Notes under the pieces: model-generated
Databases searched by the model: none
Told to the model about the DNA's origin: nothing
What the model saw: only the letters and a program-made list of their open reading frames with translations
Shown: one piece after another, positions 36,573 to 45,526 of the stretch
How the letters are laid out: each line of letters starts with the position of its first letter
Numbering within the stretch: the stretch's first letter is position 1
Translations under genes and position numbers: made by a program
DNA from: JABDGM01 sp046349975
GTDB lineage: Bacteria; Planctomycetota; Planctomycetia; Pirellulales; Lacipirellulaceae
Direction: 5' to 3'
DNA: 64,000 bases
Assembly: GCA_046349975.1 (NCBI GenBank)
Contig: JAXMBH010000012.1
Coordinates: 1-64,000 of the forward strand

Positions 36573-37016
36573 GCCCCCTGGGAATACGCTTAAATGTGGG
36601 CGAGTATTTCCGACCGCAAGTTCGCCGTAGCGACGACTCGCACCAATGGTTGCTCAATCGAGAAGCGCACTGCCATTCGTGCTTCTTGTGCGGAGGGCAT
36701 TGGGACGATGGTGCAACCGCGCGTGGGGCAGGTTTCGAAGAAACTCGTCTGCGGTGGCTGCCGTGAACGCGCTGGTGTGCACTGAGATTATCGGCGATGA
36801 CCGCACAAAGCTTTGGAAATCTGTAGCGGTTCTTCCTAGCGCGCCAGCGGGTGAATCTGGGAAATTCGCGGGCAGTTTAACTCATCAAGTTTGCCGATTA
36901 GGTCGATTTTGAGGGACTAAGGATTGCACCTCGCATCGGTGCTGCGCGCACCTACCGCGCCAGCATGCTGGCCGCAGCTAGCAGCGCCGGCGATTGCCCG
37001 AATTGGAAAGACGCAC
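36573..37016. other. Gene-poor region before the stator operon
   Basis: 444 bases. On the minus strand a 36-codon frame (MPSAQEARMAVRFSIEQPLV...) ends at 36590 immediately before the strong terminator, but it has no ribosome binding site and I do not call it a gene. On the plus strand no convincing promoter for the following operon is identified. Confidence 0.35.
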
Positions 37017-38978
37017 ATGGACGTGATCACTCTCACCAGCCTGGTCTTGGCACTAGCCGTCGTCGCAGCCGCACTCATGGGGTTCAACAAACTCGTGGGG
37101 CAAGGCCCGCGCGGCACGCTGTGGTTGCTCGCCGCGAGTTTGTTCACGTGGTCGACGATGCTGCCATTCGCGCTCCGCGATCCGGATGACCTCTCGCTCA
37201 CGACAGGGCAAGACCTGCTGGTTTCGGTGTTCCGCCTGTGCGCTGCCGTCGGCGCCGCGTTCGCCGTGTTCGACTTCTTTCAGAAGCGCTCGACGAGCGT
37301 TTCACACCCCCGCGCAGAACTGGCGCTGCGACAACCGGCCCTGTGGGGCGTTATCCTGGGCATCAACTTCTTCGCCCTGGTCTACCAAGGAACGATCAAC
37401 CATTGGCTGCTCACACGCTACTGTGCGAGCCACCCGATCGAAATCATCGAGATGACAGTGTTTTTCGTCGGTCTCTCAGCGCTCGCGCTGCGGTTCACCG
37501 ATATCGTTGGCCAATTCTCGTCGCTTAAGGTTTGGCTGCTGCCGCCGATTCCGATGGAAGGCAACACGATTGCCGAGTGCGATTACCTCATCAAACAACT
37601 CGAAAACTATCAAGCACTGAACCACACCTTCCTGCTGCGGCGAATTCGCGACGCGCTCGATTTCGTGCGCCGCACCGGCTCGGCCGATGCCCTCGAACCA
37701 CACTTGCGCCATCTGGAAGAAGTCGAAGCGATGCGCGCCAACGGCGCATACTCGATGGTTCGGATCATCATCTGGGCGATTCCGATTCTCGGTTTGCTCG
37801 GCACCGTCATTGGCATCACGATCGCCGTGGCGAACCTCAATCCTGAGACGCTTGAAGAGTCGATGTCCAAGGTTACCCACGGCTTGGGCGTGGCGTTCGA
37901 TCACACTGCGACCGCGCTTTCGCTCACGATGCTGCTGATGTTCACCAAGGCTGCGGTCGAACGCGTGGAAGACAATTTGCTGGGCCGCGTGGATGAGCGG
38001 GTATCGCATGAGCTCATCGGCCGCTTTCAAGTCACAGGCGACAAGAACGACCCGAACGTGTCGGCGATTCGCCGCCTGACGGACCAGGTCATTGTGGCCA
38101 TTGAATCGCTCGCAGGCCGGCAAGCTGATATCTGGAAAACCACGATCGACGGCGCCCATCAGCAATGGGCCGATGTCACGATCGCCGCCGCCTCGACGCT
38201 GCGCGATTCGCTCGGCTCGGCCGTACAGGAAGGTCTCGACCGCCATGCGAGCGCGATCAATCTCGGCGTCGAACAACACGCGAACATCATCAGCCAGGCG
38301 TCGGAACAGCACACGCACGCGGTTTCGCAGGTATCGCAACAGCACGCCAGTGCCATTGCACAAGCTTCTCAGCACCTTGCCAGCGCGATCGATCAGGGCT
38401 CGCAGCAGCACATCGATCGGCTCATCAGCAGCACGTCGCAGCATGCCGAACTGCTTGACCGCAGCACGCAGCAGACGAGCGAACGGCTGCACGAAGGGCT
38501 GGAGAAACTTGCCGAGTTGCTGATCGAGGCGCTCGAACGGCATGGCGAAGTAATGACGCAGACCGAGAACCAGCTGGCCACGGAGAACCGCAAGCATCTT
38601 AGCGCGGTGGAAGCGGCGCTTAGCAGCTCGATGACGTCGTCTGCCGAGCGGCAGGAACGGCTCATCAGCCAGAGCGAGCATCTGCTCAAGGAAATGCAAA
38701 TCGCCCTTGTTGAAGCTGCGAGTGCGACCGTCGAACAGCAGGAACAGCTCATTCGCCAAAGCGATGTATTGCTCCGCGTCGTCGACGCGACCGGGCACAT
38801 TCGCGACCTGGAAGAGGCGCTCACGCGCAACCTCAGCGCGGTACAGAAGACTCACAACTTTGAGGAAATGGCACTCAGCCTGTCGGCCGCCATTCAATTG
38901 CTGAGTGCTCGATTGGGTCATCCGGCCAGCATCCGGCCCAGGGAGGTCGCTGGTCACGACACCAGCCATGCCGCATGA
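37017..38978 (+). CDS. TolQ/ExbB/MotA-like channel protein with long coiled-coil tail
   Basis: 653 residues from ATG 37017. The N-terminal half has several membrane helices (residues 1-23, 32-50, 66-88, 107-125, 145-162). The proton-channel domain at about 240-335 includes AIPILGLLGTVIGITIAVANL and GLGVAFDHTATALSLTMLLMF, the conserved TM pair of the TolQ/ExbB family. Residues 408-517 are ten tandem 11-residue units of the type xQHAxxIxQAS, predicting a long hendecad coiled coil; the coil continues towards the end. It would form the pentameric ring of a proton-driven stator. The next gene starts four bases before this one ends. Confidence 0.8.
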   Translation: MDVITLTSLVLALAVVAAALMGFNKLVGQGPRGTLWLLAASLFTWSTMLPFALRDPDDLSLTTGQDLLVSVFRLCAAVGAAFAVFDFFQKRSTSVSHPRAELALRQPALWGVILGINFFALVYQGTINHWLLTRYCASHPIEIIEMTVFFVGLSALALRFTDIVGQFSSLKVWLLPPIPMEGNTIAECDYLIKQLENYQALNHTFLLRRIRDALDFVRRTGSADALEPHLRHLEEVEAMRANGAYSMVRIIIWAIPILGLLGTVIGITIAVANLNPETLEESMSKVTHGLGVAFDHTATALSLTMLLMFTKAAVERVEDNLLGRVDERVSHELIGRFQVTGDKNDPNVSAIRRLTDQVIVAIESLAGRQADIWKTTIDGAHQQWADVTIAAASTLRDSLGSAVQEGLDRHASAINLGVEQHANIISQASEQHTHAVSQVSQQHASAIAQASQHLASAIDQGSQQHIDRLISSTSQHAELLDRSTQQTSERLHEGLEKLAELLIEALERHGEVMTQTENQLATENRKHLSAVEAALSSSMTSSAERQERLISQSEHLLKEMQIALVEAASATVEQQEQLIRQSDVLLRVVDATGHIRDLEEALTRNLSAVQKTHNFEEMALSLSAAIQLLSARLGHPASIRPREVAGHDTSHAA

Positions 38979-40957
38979 GCCGCGCTAGAGTCCACGAAGT
39001 CTCAAGCCCGATTTCGCTGTTTCCCTTCATTGGGATTCTGCTCTGCACGATGGGGGCCTTGTTGGTCATCCTCGTCGCGGTCAGCCGCTCTGCGCGCGAT
39101 ACGGCCACGGCGGAGGTCGAAGCCAAGCAGAAGGCCGCGCCGGTCGATCACGTGTTGGTCGCGAAAATCGATTACGTGAAAGGCTACGTCGGCAAGCTCA
39201 CCAAGGTGCGTAGTGAAGCGGAAAAAAAGCTCCGCGAGCAGCACCAGCACCTCAGCAATCTCGAAGATCACATCAACCGCATGCATGAGCGTATGCGCTC
39301 GCTGCAGGCGGCGGCGAAGGAGCTCGACTCGCTTGAACGGGAGCACTACGACGACCGGTCGCAAGCCGAGCGCGAAACAGTGCGGCTGAATCAACTCATT
39401 CAAGAAGCGCACGAATCGATCGCCTCTATGCAGGAATCGGCCGAGAAAGCGCCGTCGTCGTATGCTGTCGTTCCCTATGAAGGTCCCAACGGCACGTACC
39501 GCCGGCCGATTTACATCGAATGCGTGAAGGACGGCGTCATCTTGCAACCCGAAGGCGTCGTGATCGCCGGCCAGGACTTGCTGCCGCCGTATGGCGCGGG
39601 CAATCCGCTCGCTTCCACGTTGCGGGCGACGCGCGATCATCTGATCAAGCTGTATCCGAAAGAAGGACAAACACGGAACCTGGAACCGTACCCGCTACTC
39701 TTGGTGCGTTCCGAAGGGCTCATCATGTACGACCGGGCTCGGCAGGCGATCGAAGCGGGCGACTTCGACTTGGGATTTGAGTTGGTCGAAGACAACTGGA
39801 AGCTGAAGTTTCCGGCGCCCGACCCGCAGCTGGCATCGCGGCAGCAGCAGGCGTTGGTGCAAGCCCGCGCTCGGCAAGAGGTGTTGGCAGCGGCGGCGCC
39901 GCGGGCGTATCGCGATCAGCTCATGGACGACAGCCAAACTGGGGCCGATGACGGCGACAGCGGCGACACTTCCTTTGCCGCAGGCGGTGAAAGTGGCGCC
40001 GCGATGCAAGGTGGACCCGGGCTTGGCGGCTCGGGCGGGTCACGATCGCCTGGTGTCGGCTCATCAGGTTCTTACGCCGGCGGGCCGGGCGGCGGCGGCT
40101 CCAGCGGCAGTTATGGCAGTATCGGCAACCGCGGCGCTGGCAGTACCGCCAGTTCCGGCGGCATGAGCGCCGGCGGCGGGACTGGCGGCAGTTCCAATCC
40201 GAGCACCGAATGGCACGGCGGACAGGGAGCTACCTCGGCCGGTGGTATGGGAACGATGAGTGCTTCGGCAGCTCCGGCCGGCGCTGCCGGCACAGATGCC
40301 GGCGGCATGGGTGCTGACGGCAGCAGCATGGGCGGCGGGATGGGCGGAAATGGCAACCCGGGAGCCGGCGGCATGGGCGTTACGGCCGGCGGCAGCTCGC
40401 CCGGCAGCGTCGGCGGGTTGCCGATGAGCACGAGCGACGATCCCCATGCGCCGCCCGACCCGAATGCACAAAGAAATGTGAACATGCAGTTTGGCGCGCC
40501 ACCCCCGGATGCGGCGAACGTGGCTCAAGATGATCCGCGCCGCGGGAAGATGCCGCCGAACCTCGCCGAATCGCGCGGCAAAGACTGGGCGCTTCGTCAA
40601 AAGGCGAAAACCGCCACGCCGGTTCGCCGCACGATTCGCGTCGTCGTTCAAGACGACAAACTGCTGATCCTGCCCGACAACGCTACCGGATCAGCGAATG
40701 CGATACAGGGAAAAGTCGTGCCGCTGGAAGGCGACACCGTGCAGTCTATGGACGGATTCGTGAAGCAAATCCGCGAGCATATCGACAATTGGGGCATCGC
40801 CGGCAACGGCTTGTACTGGCGACCCGTGATTCTGCTCAGCGTCGCGCCGCAGGGACAGCGCCGTGCGAGCGACCTCGAACGCCTCCTCAAAAACAGCGGC
40901 CTCGAGCTTCGCACCGACGAAACGGCCAGCAACGCGCCGCCGAGGAAAATGCAATGA
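38975..40957 (+). CDS. ExbD/TolR-like membrane protein lacking the proton-binding Asp
   Basis: 660 residues; its ATG overlaps the previous stop by four bases (ATGA). One N-terminal membrane helix (SLFPFIGILLCTMGALLVILVAV, residues 14-37) aligns with the ExbD pattern TPFIDVMLVLLI, but Gly20 stands where ExbD has its essential Asp. A coiled coil follows (about 70-150), then a folded region (YAVVPYEGPNGTYRRPIYIEC..., 165-290), a Gly/Ser-rich low-complexity stretch (about 325-495) and a C-terminal domain with VRRTIRVVVQDDKLLILPD (about 550-650). It is probably an inner-membrane protein with a large outer part. Function inferred from the operon. Confidence 0.7.
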   Translation: MSRARVHEVSSPISLFPFIGILLCTMGALLVILVAVSRSARDTATAEVEAKQKAAPVDHVLVAKIDYVKGYVGKLTKVRSEAEKKLREQHQHLSNLEDHINRMHERMRSLQAAAKELDSLEREHYDDRSQAERETVRLNQLIQEAHESIASMQESAEKAPSSYAVVPYEGPNGTYRRPIYIECVKDGVILQPEGVVIAGQDLLPPYGAGNPLASTLRATRDHLIKLYPKEGQTRNLEPYPLLLVRSEGLIMYDRARQAIEAGDFDLGFELVEDNWKLKFPAPDPQLASRQQQALVQARARQEVLAAAAPRAYRDQLMDDSQTGADDGDSGDTSFAAGGESGAAMQGGPGLGGSGGSRSPGVGSSGSYAGGPGGGGSSGSYGSIGNRGAGSTASSGGMSAGGGTGGSSNPSTEWHGGQGATSAGGMGTMSASAAPAGAAGTDAGGMGADGSSMGGGMGGNGNPGAGGMGVTAGGSSPGSVGGLPMSTSDDPHAPPDPNAQRNVNMQFGAPPPDAANVAQDDPRRGKMPPNLAESRGKDWALRQKAKTATPVRRTIRVVVQDDKLLILPDNATGSANAIQGKVVPLEGDTVQSMDGFVKQIREHIDNWGIAGNGLYWRPVILLSVAPQGQRRASDLERLLKNSGLELRTDETASNAPPRKMQ

Positions 40958-41970
40958 AACGCGCCGAAGTTGAAGCCGATCAAATGCCAGGCCAGGACTC
41001 CTTCCTGGACGTCATTACGAACATTGTCGGCATCCTCATTTTGCTGGTGCTCGTCGTCGGCCTGCGAACTTCGCACTCCGTGCGCGAAGCGCCTGACGTG
41101 CAGCTCGCTACCAAGGCCCGCGGCGAAGCCGAGTATAAGGAAGCGTACACGAATGCCGTCTCCACGGAGCGCGATGTTCGCAGCCTCGTGGCACGCGTCG
41201 GCAACGCGCTGGAGGAAACCGACTTCCGCGAACAGGAGCGCGAGTGGCTCAACACGAACCTGGTTGCCGCGGAACAGGAGATCGACGAACGCCGCAGCCG
41301 GCTAAGCACCGACGAGCAACGTGATTTCGACGTGCGCCAAAAGCTCGCAACGGCTCAGGCCACGCTCGATGACCTCACCCGGCAACAGGTCGCGCTGATG
41401 TCGCGCGAGCCCGTGGTTCAAGAACTGGAATGCCAGCCGACGCCGCTGGCCACAACGGTGACCGGCAAGGAAGTGCACGTGCTGCTTTCCGAAGACCATC
41501 TGGCAATCGTCCCATTTGATGAAATGCTCGAGCAGATGAAACTCGACGCCCAAAATAACGTGTGGCGAATGCGCGAAAAGAGCGCGATGGAACGCACGAT
41601 CGGACCGGTCAACGGGTTCCGTCTGAAGTACCGATTCATTCGGGAAGACATCTCGGCCCCAGGCTCCGGTGGCTACGTGAACGGCAGCGTATCCAGGTTT
41701 TCGCACTGCTACCTGCTCCCAGTCACCACGCCCGCGGGCGAACCGGCACAAGAGGCGATGCAGCCGAAGTCAGAATTCTATCAGCAGCTGCAGCGAAACC
41801 GGCCGGAAGGAACCACCATCACCATCTGGACGTATCCGGGCAACTTCGAGCGCCTGCGGGAAATCAAGCGTACGCTTCGCGAAATGGGTTACGCAATTGC
41901 GGTTCGGCCGCTGCCGCCCGGAATGCCGATCGGCGCTTCGAGCAGCGGCAGCAAATCGCTGGCAGAATGA
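40954..41970 (+). CDS. ExbD/TolR-like membrane protein with conserved membrane Asp
   Basis: 338 residues, starting at an ATGA overlap with the previous gene. One N-terminal membrane helix, DSFLDVITNIVGILILLVLVVGL (residues 15-37), with Asp19 at its base, matching the proton-carrying Asp of ExbD/TolR/MotB-type subunits. A coiled coil (about 55-150) links to a C-terminal domain (KEVHVLLSEDHLAIVPFDEM..., 165-330) that ends with ITIWTYPGNFERLREIKRTLREMGYAIAVRPL, reminiscent of the paralogous domain in the preceding protein. Together the three genes resemble a stator with two distinct B subunits. Confidence 0.72.
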   Translation: MKRAEVEADQMPGQDSFLDVITNIVGILILLVLVVGLRTSHSVREAPDVQLATKARGEAEYKEAYTNAVSTERDVRSLVARVGNALEETDFREQEREWLNTNLVAAEQEIDERRSRLSTDEQRDFDVRQKLATAQATLDDLTRQQVALMSREPVVQELECQPTPLATTVTGKEVHVLLSEDHLAIVPFDEMLEQMKLDAQNNVWRMREKSAMERTIGPVNGFRLKYRFIREDISAPGSGGYVNGSVSRFSHCYLLPVTTPAGEPAQEAMQPKSEFYQQLQRNRPEGTTITIWTYPGNFERLREIKRTLREMGYAIAVRPLPPGMPIGASSSGSKSLAE

Positions 41971-42011
41971 GCCAGGCATGTGGCCCGTCGCAACCCTGTT
42001 GCATGCGCTGC

Positions 42012-42407
42012 TTAGTTCTCAAGCAATTCCGCCAGCGATAGTTTCCGCAGTTCGGCCCGGCACGCTTGCGATGCCTGCTGAAAGTGGTGCGACACCCGCT
42101 CACGTACGCGCGACGGCACGCCTTGCAGCAGCATAGTGGATCGTGCGAGCGAATCATCGAAGATCTCTACGATTTGCCCAACTGAGATTTGTTCAGGCGG
42201 CGCCGATAGGCAGTACCCGCCAGCCACGCCGCAGGTCGATCTCAACACACCTTGCTGCACCATCCTGCGTAGCACTTGTAGCAGAAATCGCTCGGGCATC
42301 TTGCCATGCTTTGCAAGTTGCCGGCACGGCACTGGCACTCCATATTCACGCGACGCTAGATGCAAAGCAGCCCGCAAGGCATAAATCGTTGTTTGTGATA
42401 GCCGCAA
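42012..42407 (-). CDS. Rrf2-family transcriptional regulator
   Basis: 131 residues from a TTG start with GAGG six bases upstream. The winged-helix part is typical: MRLSQTTIYALRAALHLAS, VPCRQLAKHGKMPERFLLQVLRRMVQQGVLRSTCGVAGGYCLS (recognition helix and wing), then PPEQISVGQIVEIFD. The C-terminal region lacks the three spaced cysteines of IscR/NsrR, so it probably does not bind an Fe-S cluster in the usual way. A palindrome (ATGACA-gacgta-TGTCAT, 42518-42535) lies 111 bases upstream and could be an operator. Target unknown. Confidence 0.88.
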   Translation of the reverse strand: MRLSQTTIYALRAALHLASREYGVPVPCRQLAKHGKMPERFLLQVLRRMVQQGVLRSTCGVAGGYCLSAPPEQISVGQIVEIFDDSLARSTMLLQGVPSRVRERVSHHFQQASQACRAELRKLSLAELLEN

Positions 42408-42651
42408 AGTGCCTCAACTCGAACCGCCAAAAACTCGCGTGTTAACCGCTAACAGCTATCTAGCGACTTCGGTGTTCAAAAGTCCAGGCATTTCCGTGGG
42501 CAAATTCAGTAACCGCCATGACAGACGTATGTCATAGCGCAACTGCGATACACGGCGCGCAATTGCTTGCGCGGCAACAACTCCTGGCCGTCAAGCGATA
42601 TAAAACGCCGACCAGAACCGTCGACATTTGATGACCAGAAATGCCAAATCG

Positions 42652-43251
42652 TCATGCAGCCGCGGCCTTGCGGCTTGGCGGCTGCAGGAACGCGTGCAAG
42701 AAGAGCAGGCTTGCTCCAACGACCAGCATCGAGTCGGCCACGTTGAAGTTGGGCCAGCGCCATTGATCGCTGACTTGCCAGAGCACCCAATCGCGCACGG
42801 CGTGCACAGCCTCGCCAGCCTGCGGGCCGCCCGCCGACCAAATCTCGCCGTGCAAACCGAGCCGGTCGTACAAGTTGCCCAGCACGCCGGCCATCACGCA
42901 ACCGAGCGCCGTCGTCAGCCAGGCATCCTTGGCAGCACGAAAACCAAATAGCCAGGTTGGAATCGCGATCGCCGCCAAGCAACTCATGGCGGCGAAGATC
43001 CACACCTTGCCCTGCCCCATTCCAAACAGGGCGCCTTGGTTGAGGCTAAGTTGGATGCCCGCATGGCCCTGCCAAAGCCACCAGATATCGCCGGCACGCA
43101 GAGCCGGCTGGGCGAAGAAATAATGCTTGGTCGCCAGATCGACTGAGAGGCCGATGGCTGCCGCCAGCACGAAGAGCACGTACCGACTCCACGGCACCGC
43201 AGCCGAAACCGCTGATTTCGCCGGCCCATCCGAGGCCAATGTGCCTTCCAT
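42652..43251 (-). CDS. lspA: Lipoprotein signal peptidase (signal peptidase II)
   Basis: 199 residues from ATG 43251 (a TTG at 43311, three bases after the dksA-like stop, is an alternative). It cleaves lipoprotein signal peptides in the inner membrane. Conserved parts: LSVDLATKHYFF (about residue 30), the LNQGALFGM segment, and the two catalytic aspartates in GVLGNLYDRLGL and FNVADSMLVVG. Four membrane helices can be placed. There is an extra loop (about 35 residues) between the catalytic motifs. It is probably co-transcribed with the zinc-finger gene upstream. Its substrates would include the lipoprotein at 48287. Confidence 0.92.
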   Translation of the reverse strand: MEGTLASDGPAKSAVSAAVPWSRYVLFVLAAAIGLSVDLATKHYFFAQPALRAGDIWWLWQGHAGIQLSLNQGALFGMGQGKVWIFAAMSCLAAIAIPTWLFGFRAAKDAWLTTALGCVMAGVLGNLYDRLGLHGEIWSAGGPQAGEAVHAVRDWVLWQVSDQWRWPNFNVADSMLVVGASLLFLHAFLQPPSRKAAAA

Positions 43252-43314
43252 AATCGCGGCCCAGTCGAAGAGGCCGCGCCCAGCCCATCGCCAGGCGCGG
43301 CCCTCAGCCAAAAA

Positions 43315-43701
43315 CTAAATGTGTACGTGGCCGTTGCCGTTCATTTCCTGCAACTCGGCGCACTTGATGCACACCGGCGTGTACGGAATCGCGTTCAGCC
43401 GGGCCTTTGAAATCTGGCCTTCACACTGCACGCACTTGCCAAACGTACCGTCTTGAATGCGTTCCAAGGCATGGTCGATCGAGCTTAGCGTACCTTCGTC
43501 GGCTTCCATCAGACCGAGCGTAAACTCTTGCTCGAAGTTGTCGCTGCCCAGCTCGGCCATGTGAATCGGCATGGCGCTATCGCGGGATTCGTTACCCGAT
43601 TTCCGCAAAGCAACGTCGGCCATCGCCGTGACGTCGCCGCGGAGCCGCGCGCGGATGATATGCAGCTTCTCCTTGAATGCAATCAATTCGGTCTTCTTCA
43701 T
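43315..43701 (-). CDS. DksA/TraR-type zinc finger protein
   Basis: 128 residues. The C-terminal zinc finger CVQCEGQISKARLNAIPYTPVCIKC (C-x2-C-x17-C-x2-C, about residue 95) is the DksA/TraR signature. It is preceded by a coiled-coil-like helical region with ELGSDNFEQEFTLGLMEAD, whose acidic residues resemble the DksA tip that enters the RNA polymerase secondary channel. GGAG lies before the ATG and a minus-strand TACAAT lies about 85 bases upstream at 43786-43791. It likely modulates transcription. A longer paralogue lies at 60304. Confidence 0.88.
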   Translation of the reverse strand: MKKTELIAFKEKLHIIRARLRGDVTAMADVALRKSGNESRDSAMPIHMAELGSDNFEQEFTLGLMEADEGTLSSIDHALERIQDGTFGKCVQCEGQISKARLNAIPYTPVCIKCAELQEMNGNGHVHI

Positions 43702-44013
43702 GTGGGTACTCCGAGGCGATGAGAACTCGCTCGTCGCTGCGAATAACCAGGCATTGGTCCATTGGCAGCGCGAGACTCATTATTGTAAATCGCCTCGCGG
43801 GGGGTGTCTAGCATCCGGCGGGGGATGCCAGCCGGCTTTGGTTGCTGCCGCGGCCGCTGGACGTTACACTGACTTGCGCGGGGTGCGCGCGCCAGACCAC
43901 GGTTTTTGTAGTGAAAAAACGCCGCGGTCCATGATTCTGCCAACGCGATAGTTCCCGGTGCGCGCCGCTGCTATCGCTGCGTCCAGCCGCGCTGCTGCGA
44001 CTCAAAGGATTCT
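43702..44013. other. Divergent spacer between dksA-like gene and thrC
   Basis: 312 bases holding the presumed dksA-lspA promoter (minus-strand TACAAT, 43786-43791) and a GC-rich stretch upstream of thrC. A CAAAGGATT ribosome binding site precedes the thrC GTG. Nothing else recognised. Confidence 0.45.
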
Positions 44014-45438
44014 GTGGTGGCTACTACGGTTTCAAAGAACACTTCGACCGGCCTTGCCTTTCAGCGCTGCGTGATGCCGAGCTGCGGCGCCACGTACGAC
44101 GTCGGAGACGTCCGCACTAGCTGCGAGTCCTGCGGCGCGCTACTCGATATCGATTACGAATGGGATTCGCTCCCGGTTCCAAAATCACTCTCCGAGTTTG
44201 AAGGCCAATGGAGCCGCCGACATGAACCGCTGTCGTTCAGCGGCGTATGGCGGTTTTACGATCTGCTGCCGTTCGCACCGCAGAACAAAATCGTCAGTAT
44301 TGGCGAAGGCCAGACGCTGCTGCACTCTTCAGATGGCGTGGCCCGCTTCGTCGGCGTCGACCATGGCAATTTGTTTTTGCAGTACGAGGGCATGAACCCC
44401 TCGGGCAGCTTCAAAGACAACGGCATGACCGCCGCCTTCACGCACGCTCACACGATTGGCGCCCGTCGGGCGGCGTGTGCGTCGACCGGCAACACCAGCG
44501 CCTCGCTCGCCCTGTACTGCGGCGTGAGCAAGCTGATGCAGGCCGTCATCTTCATCGGCTCCGGCAAAATCTCTTACGGCAAGCTCTCGCAAGCGCTCGA
44601 CTACGGCGCGCTCACGATTCAAATCGCCGGCGACTTCGATGACGCCATGCTTCGCGTACAGCAGGTAAGCGTGAAGCAAGGCATTTACCTGGTGAACAGC
44701 ATCAATCCTTTCCGGCTCGAGGGCCAGAAGACGATCATGTTCCGCGTGCTGGAGGCCCTTCGCTGGCGCGTGCCGGATTGGATTGTCGTCCCCGGGGGCA
44801 ACCTCGGCAACAGCAGCGCGTTCGGCAAAGCTTTCCATGAACTCCATCAGCTTGGCCTGATCGACCGCGTGCCACGGCTGGCCGTCATCAACGCTGCCGG
44901 CGCCGATACGCTCTATCAGCTGGTCGAAAAGAAGGGCCTCCGCTGGAACCACGGACGGCCCGATGCGAGCATCATCAACAACTACTACGCCGAAATGGAC
45001 GATGCCAATCGCCGGGCCTCCACCATCGCCAGCGCGATCGAGATCAACCGGCCCGTAAACCTGTACAAGTGCCTCCGCGCTCTCGAATGCTGCCATGGCG
45101 TCGTCCGCGAAGTGACCGATGAACAAATGCTCGATGCCAAGGCTCAAGTCGGCGCGAACGGTCTCGGTTGCGAACCGGCCAGTGCCGCCAGCGTCGCTGG
45201 TGCGAAGCTGCTCCGCGAACAAGGCATCATCGCGCCCAGCGAGCGCGTGGTGTGCATCCTCACTGGCCACCAGTTAAAAGACCCGACCGCCACGGTCGCT
45301 TATCACACGCACGACCAGAACGAATTCAATCGCGTCCTCGGCAGCCGCGGCGTCAATCGGGCAGCATTTGCCAACCGAGCCGTGCAAGTCGAAAACAATC
45401 TCGAAGACATCGTCCGCGCGATCGAGTTGAATAGTTGA
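44014..45438 (+). CDS. thrC: Threonine synthase
   Basis: 474 residues from GTG 44014. It converts O-phosphohomoserine to threonine with pyridoxal phosphate. The N-terminus carries two Cys pairs (RCVMPSCGATY, TSCESCGALLDIDY), a rubredoxin-like zinc ribbon found in a subset of the family. The PLP lysine lies in MNPSGSFKDNGMTAAF (about residue 135), the phosphate loop in ASTGNTSAS, and VPGGNLGNSSAFGKAF is also typical. dapB follows 88 bases later, so both branches of aspartate-family synthesis lie together. Confidence 0.95.
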   Translation: MVATTVSKNTSTGLAFQRCVMPSCGATYDVGDVRTSCESCGALLDIDYEWDSLPVPKSLSEFEGQWSRRHEPLSFSGVWRFYDLLPFAPQNKIVSIGEGQTLLHSSDGVARFVGVDHGNLFLQYEGMNPSGSFKDNGMTAAFTHAHTIGARRAACASTGNTSASLALYCGVSKLMQAVIFIGSGKISYGKLSQALDYGALTIQIAGDFDDAMLRVQQVSVKQGIYLVNSINPFRLEGQKTIMFRVLEALRWRVPDWIVVPGGNLGNSSAFGKAFHELHQLGLIDRVPRLAVINAAGADTLYQLVEKKGLRWNHGRPDASIINNYYAEMDDANRRASTIASAIEINRPVNLYKCLRALECCHGVVREVTDEQMLDAKAQVGANGLGCEPASAASVAGAKLLREQGIIAPSERVVCILTGHQLKDPTATVAYHTHDQNEFNRVLGSRGVNRAAFANRAVQVENNLEDIVRAIELNS

Positions 45439-45526
45439 GAAAGGCATGTGAGTACTTAAGTAAGTGAGTATGTCGCTGGCACGACCTTTGTAGTTTGTAT
45501 CTATTCACCTACTCACCAAAATACAC

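Noticed and set aside
36594..36785. 63-codon plus-strand frame after queC
   Set aside because: No ribosome binding site and no protein-like pattern; it is opposite a comparably weak minus-strand frame.
37017..41970. Zorya defence system
   Set aside because: A MotA-like protein with a long tail and a small-helix partner is suggestive, but no ZorC, ZorD or ZorE-type gene is adjacent and the third gene is a second ExbD-like protein.
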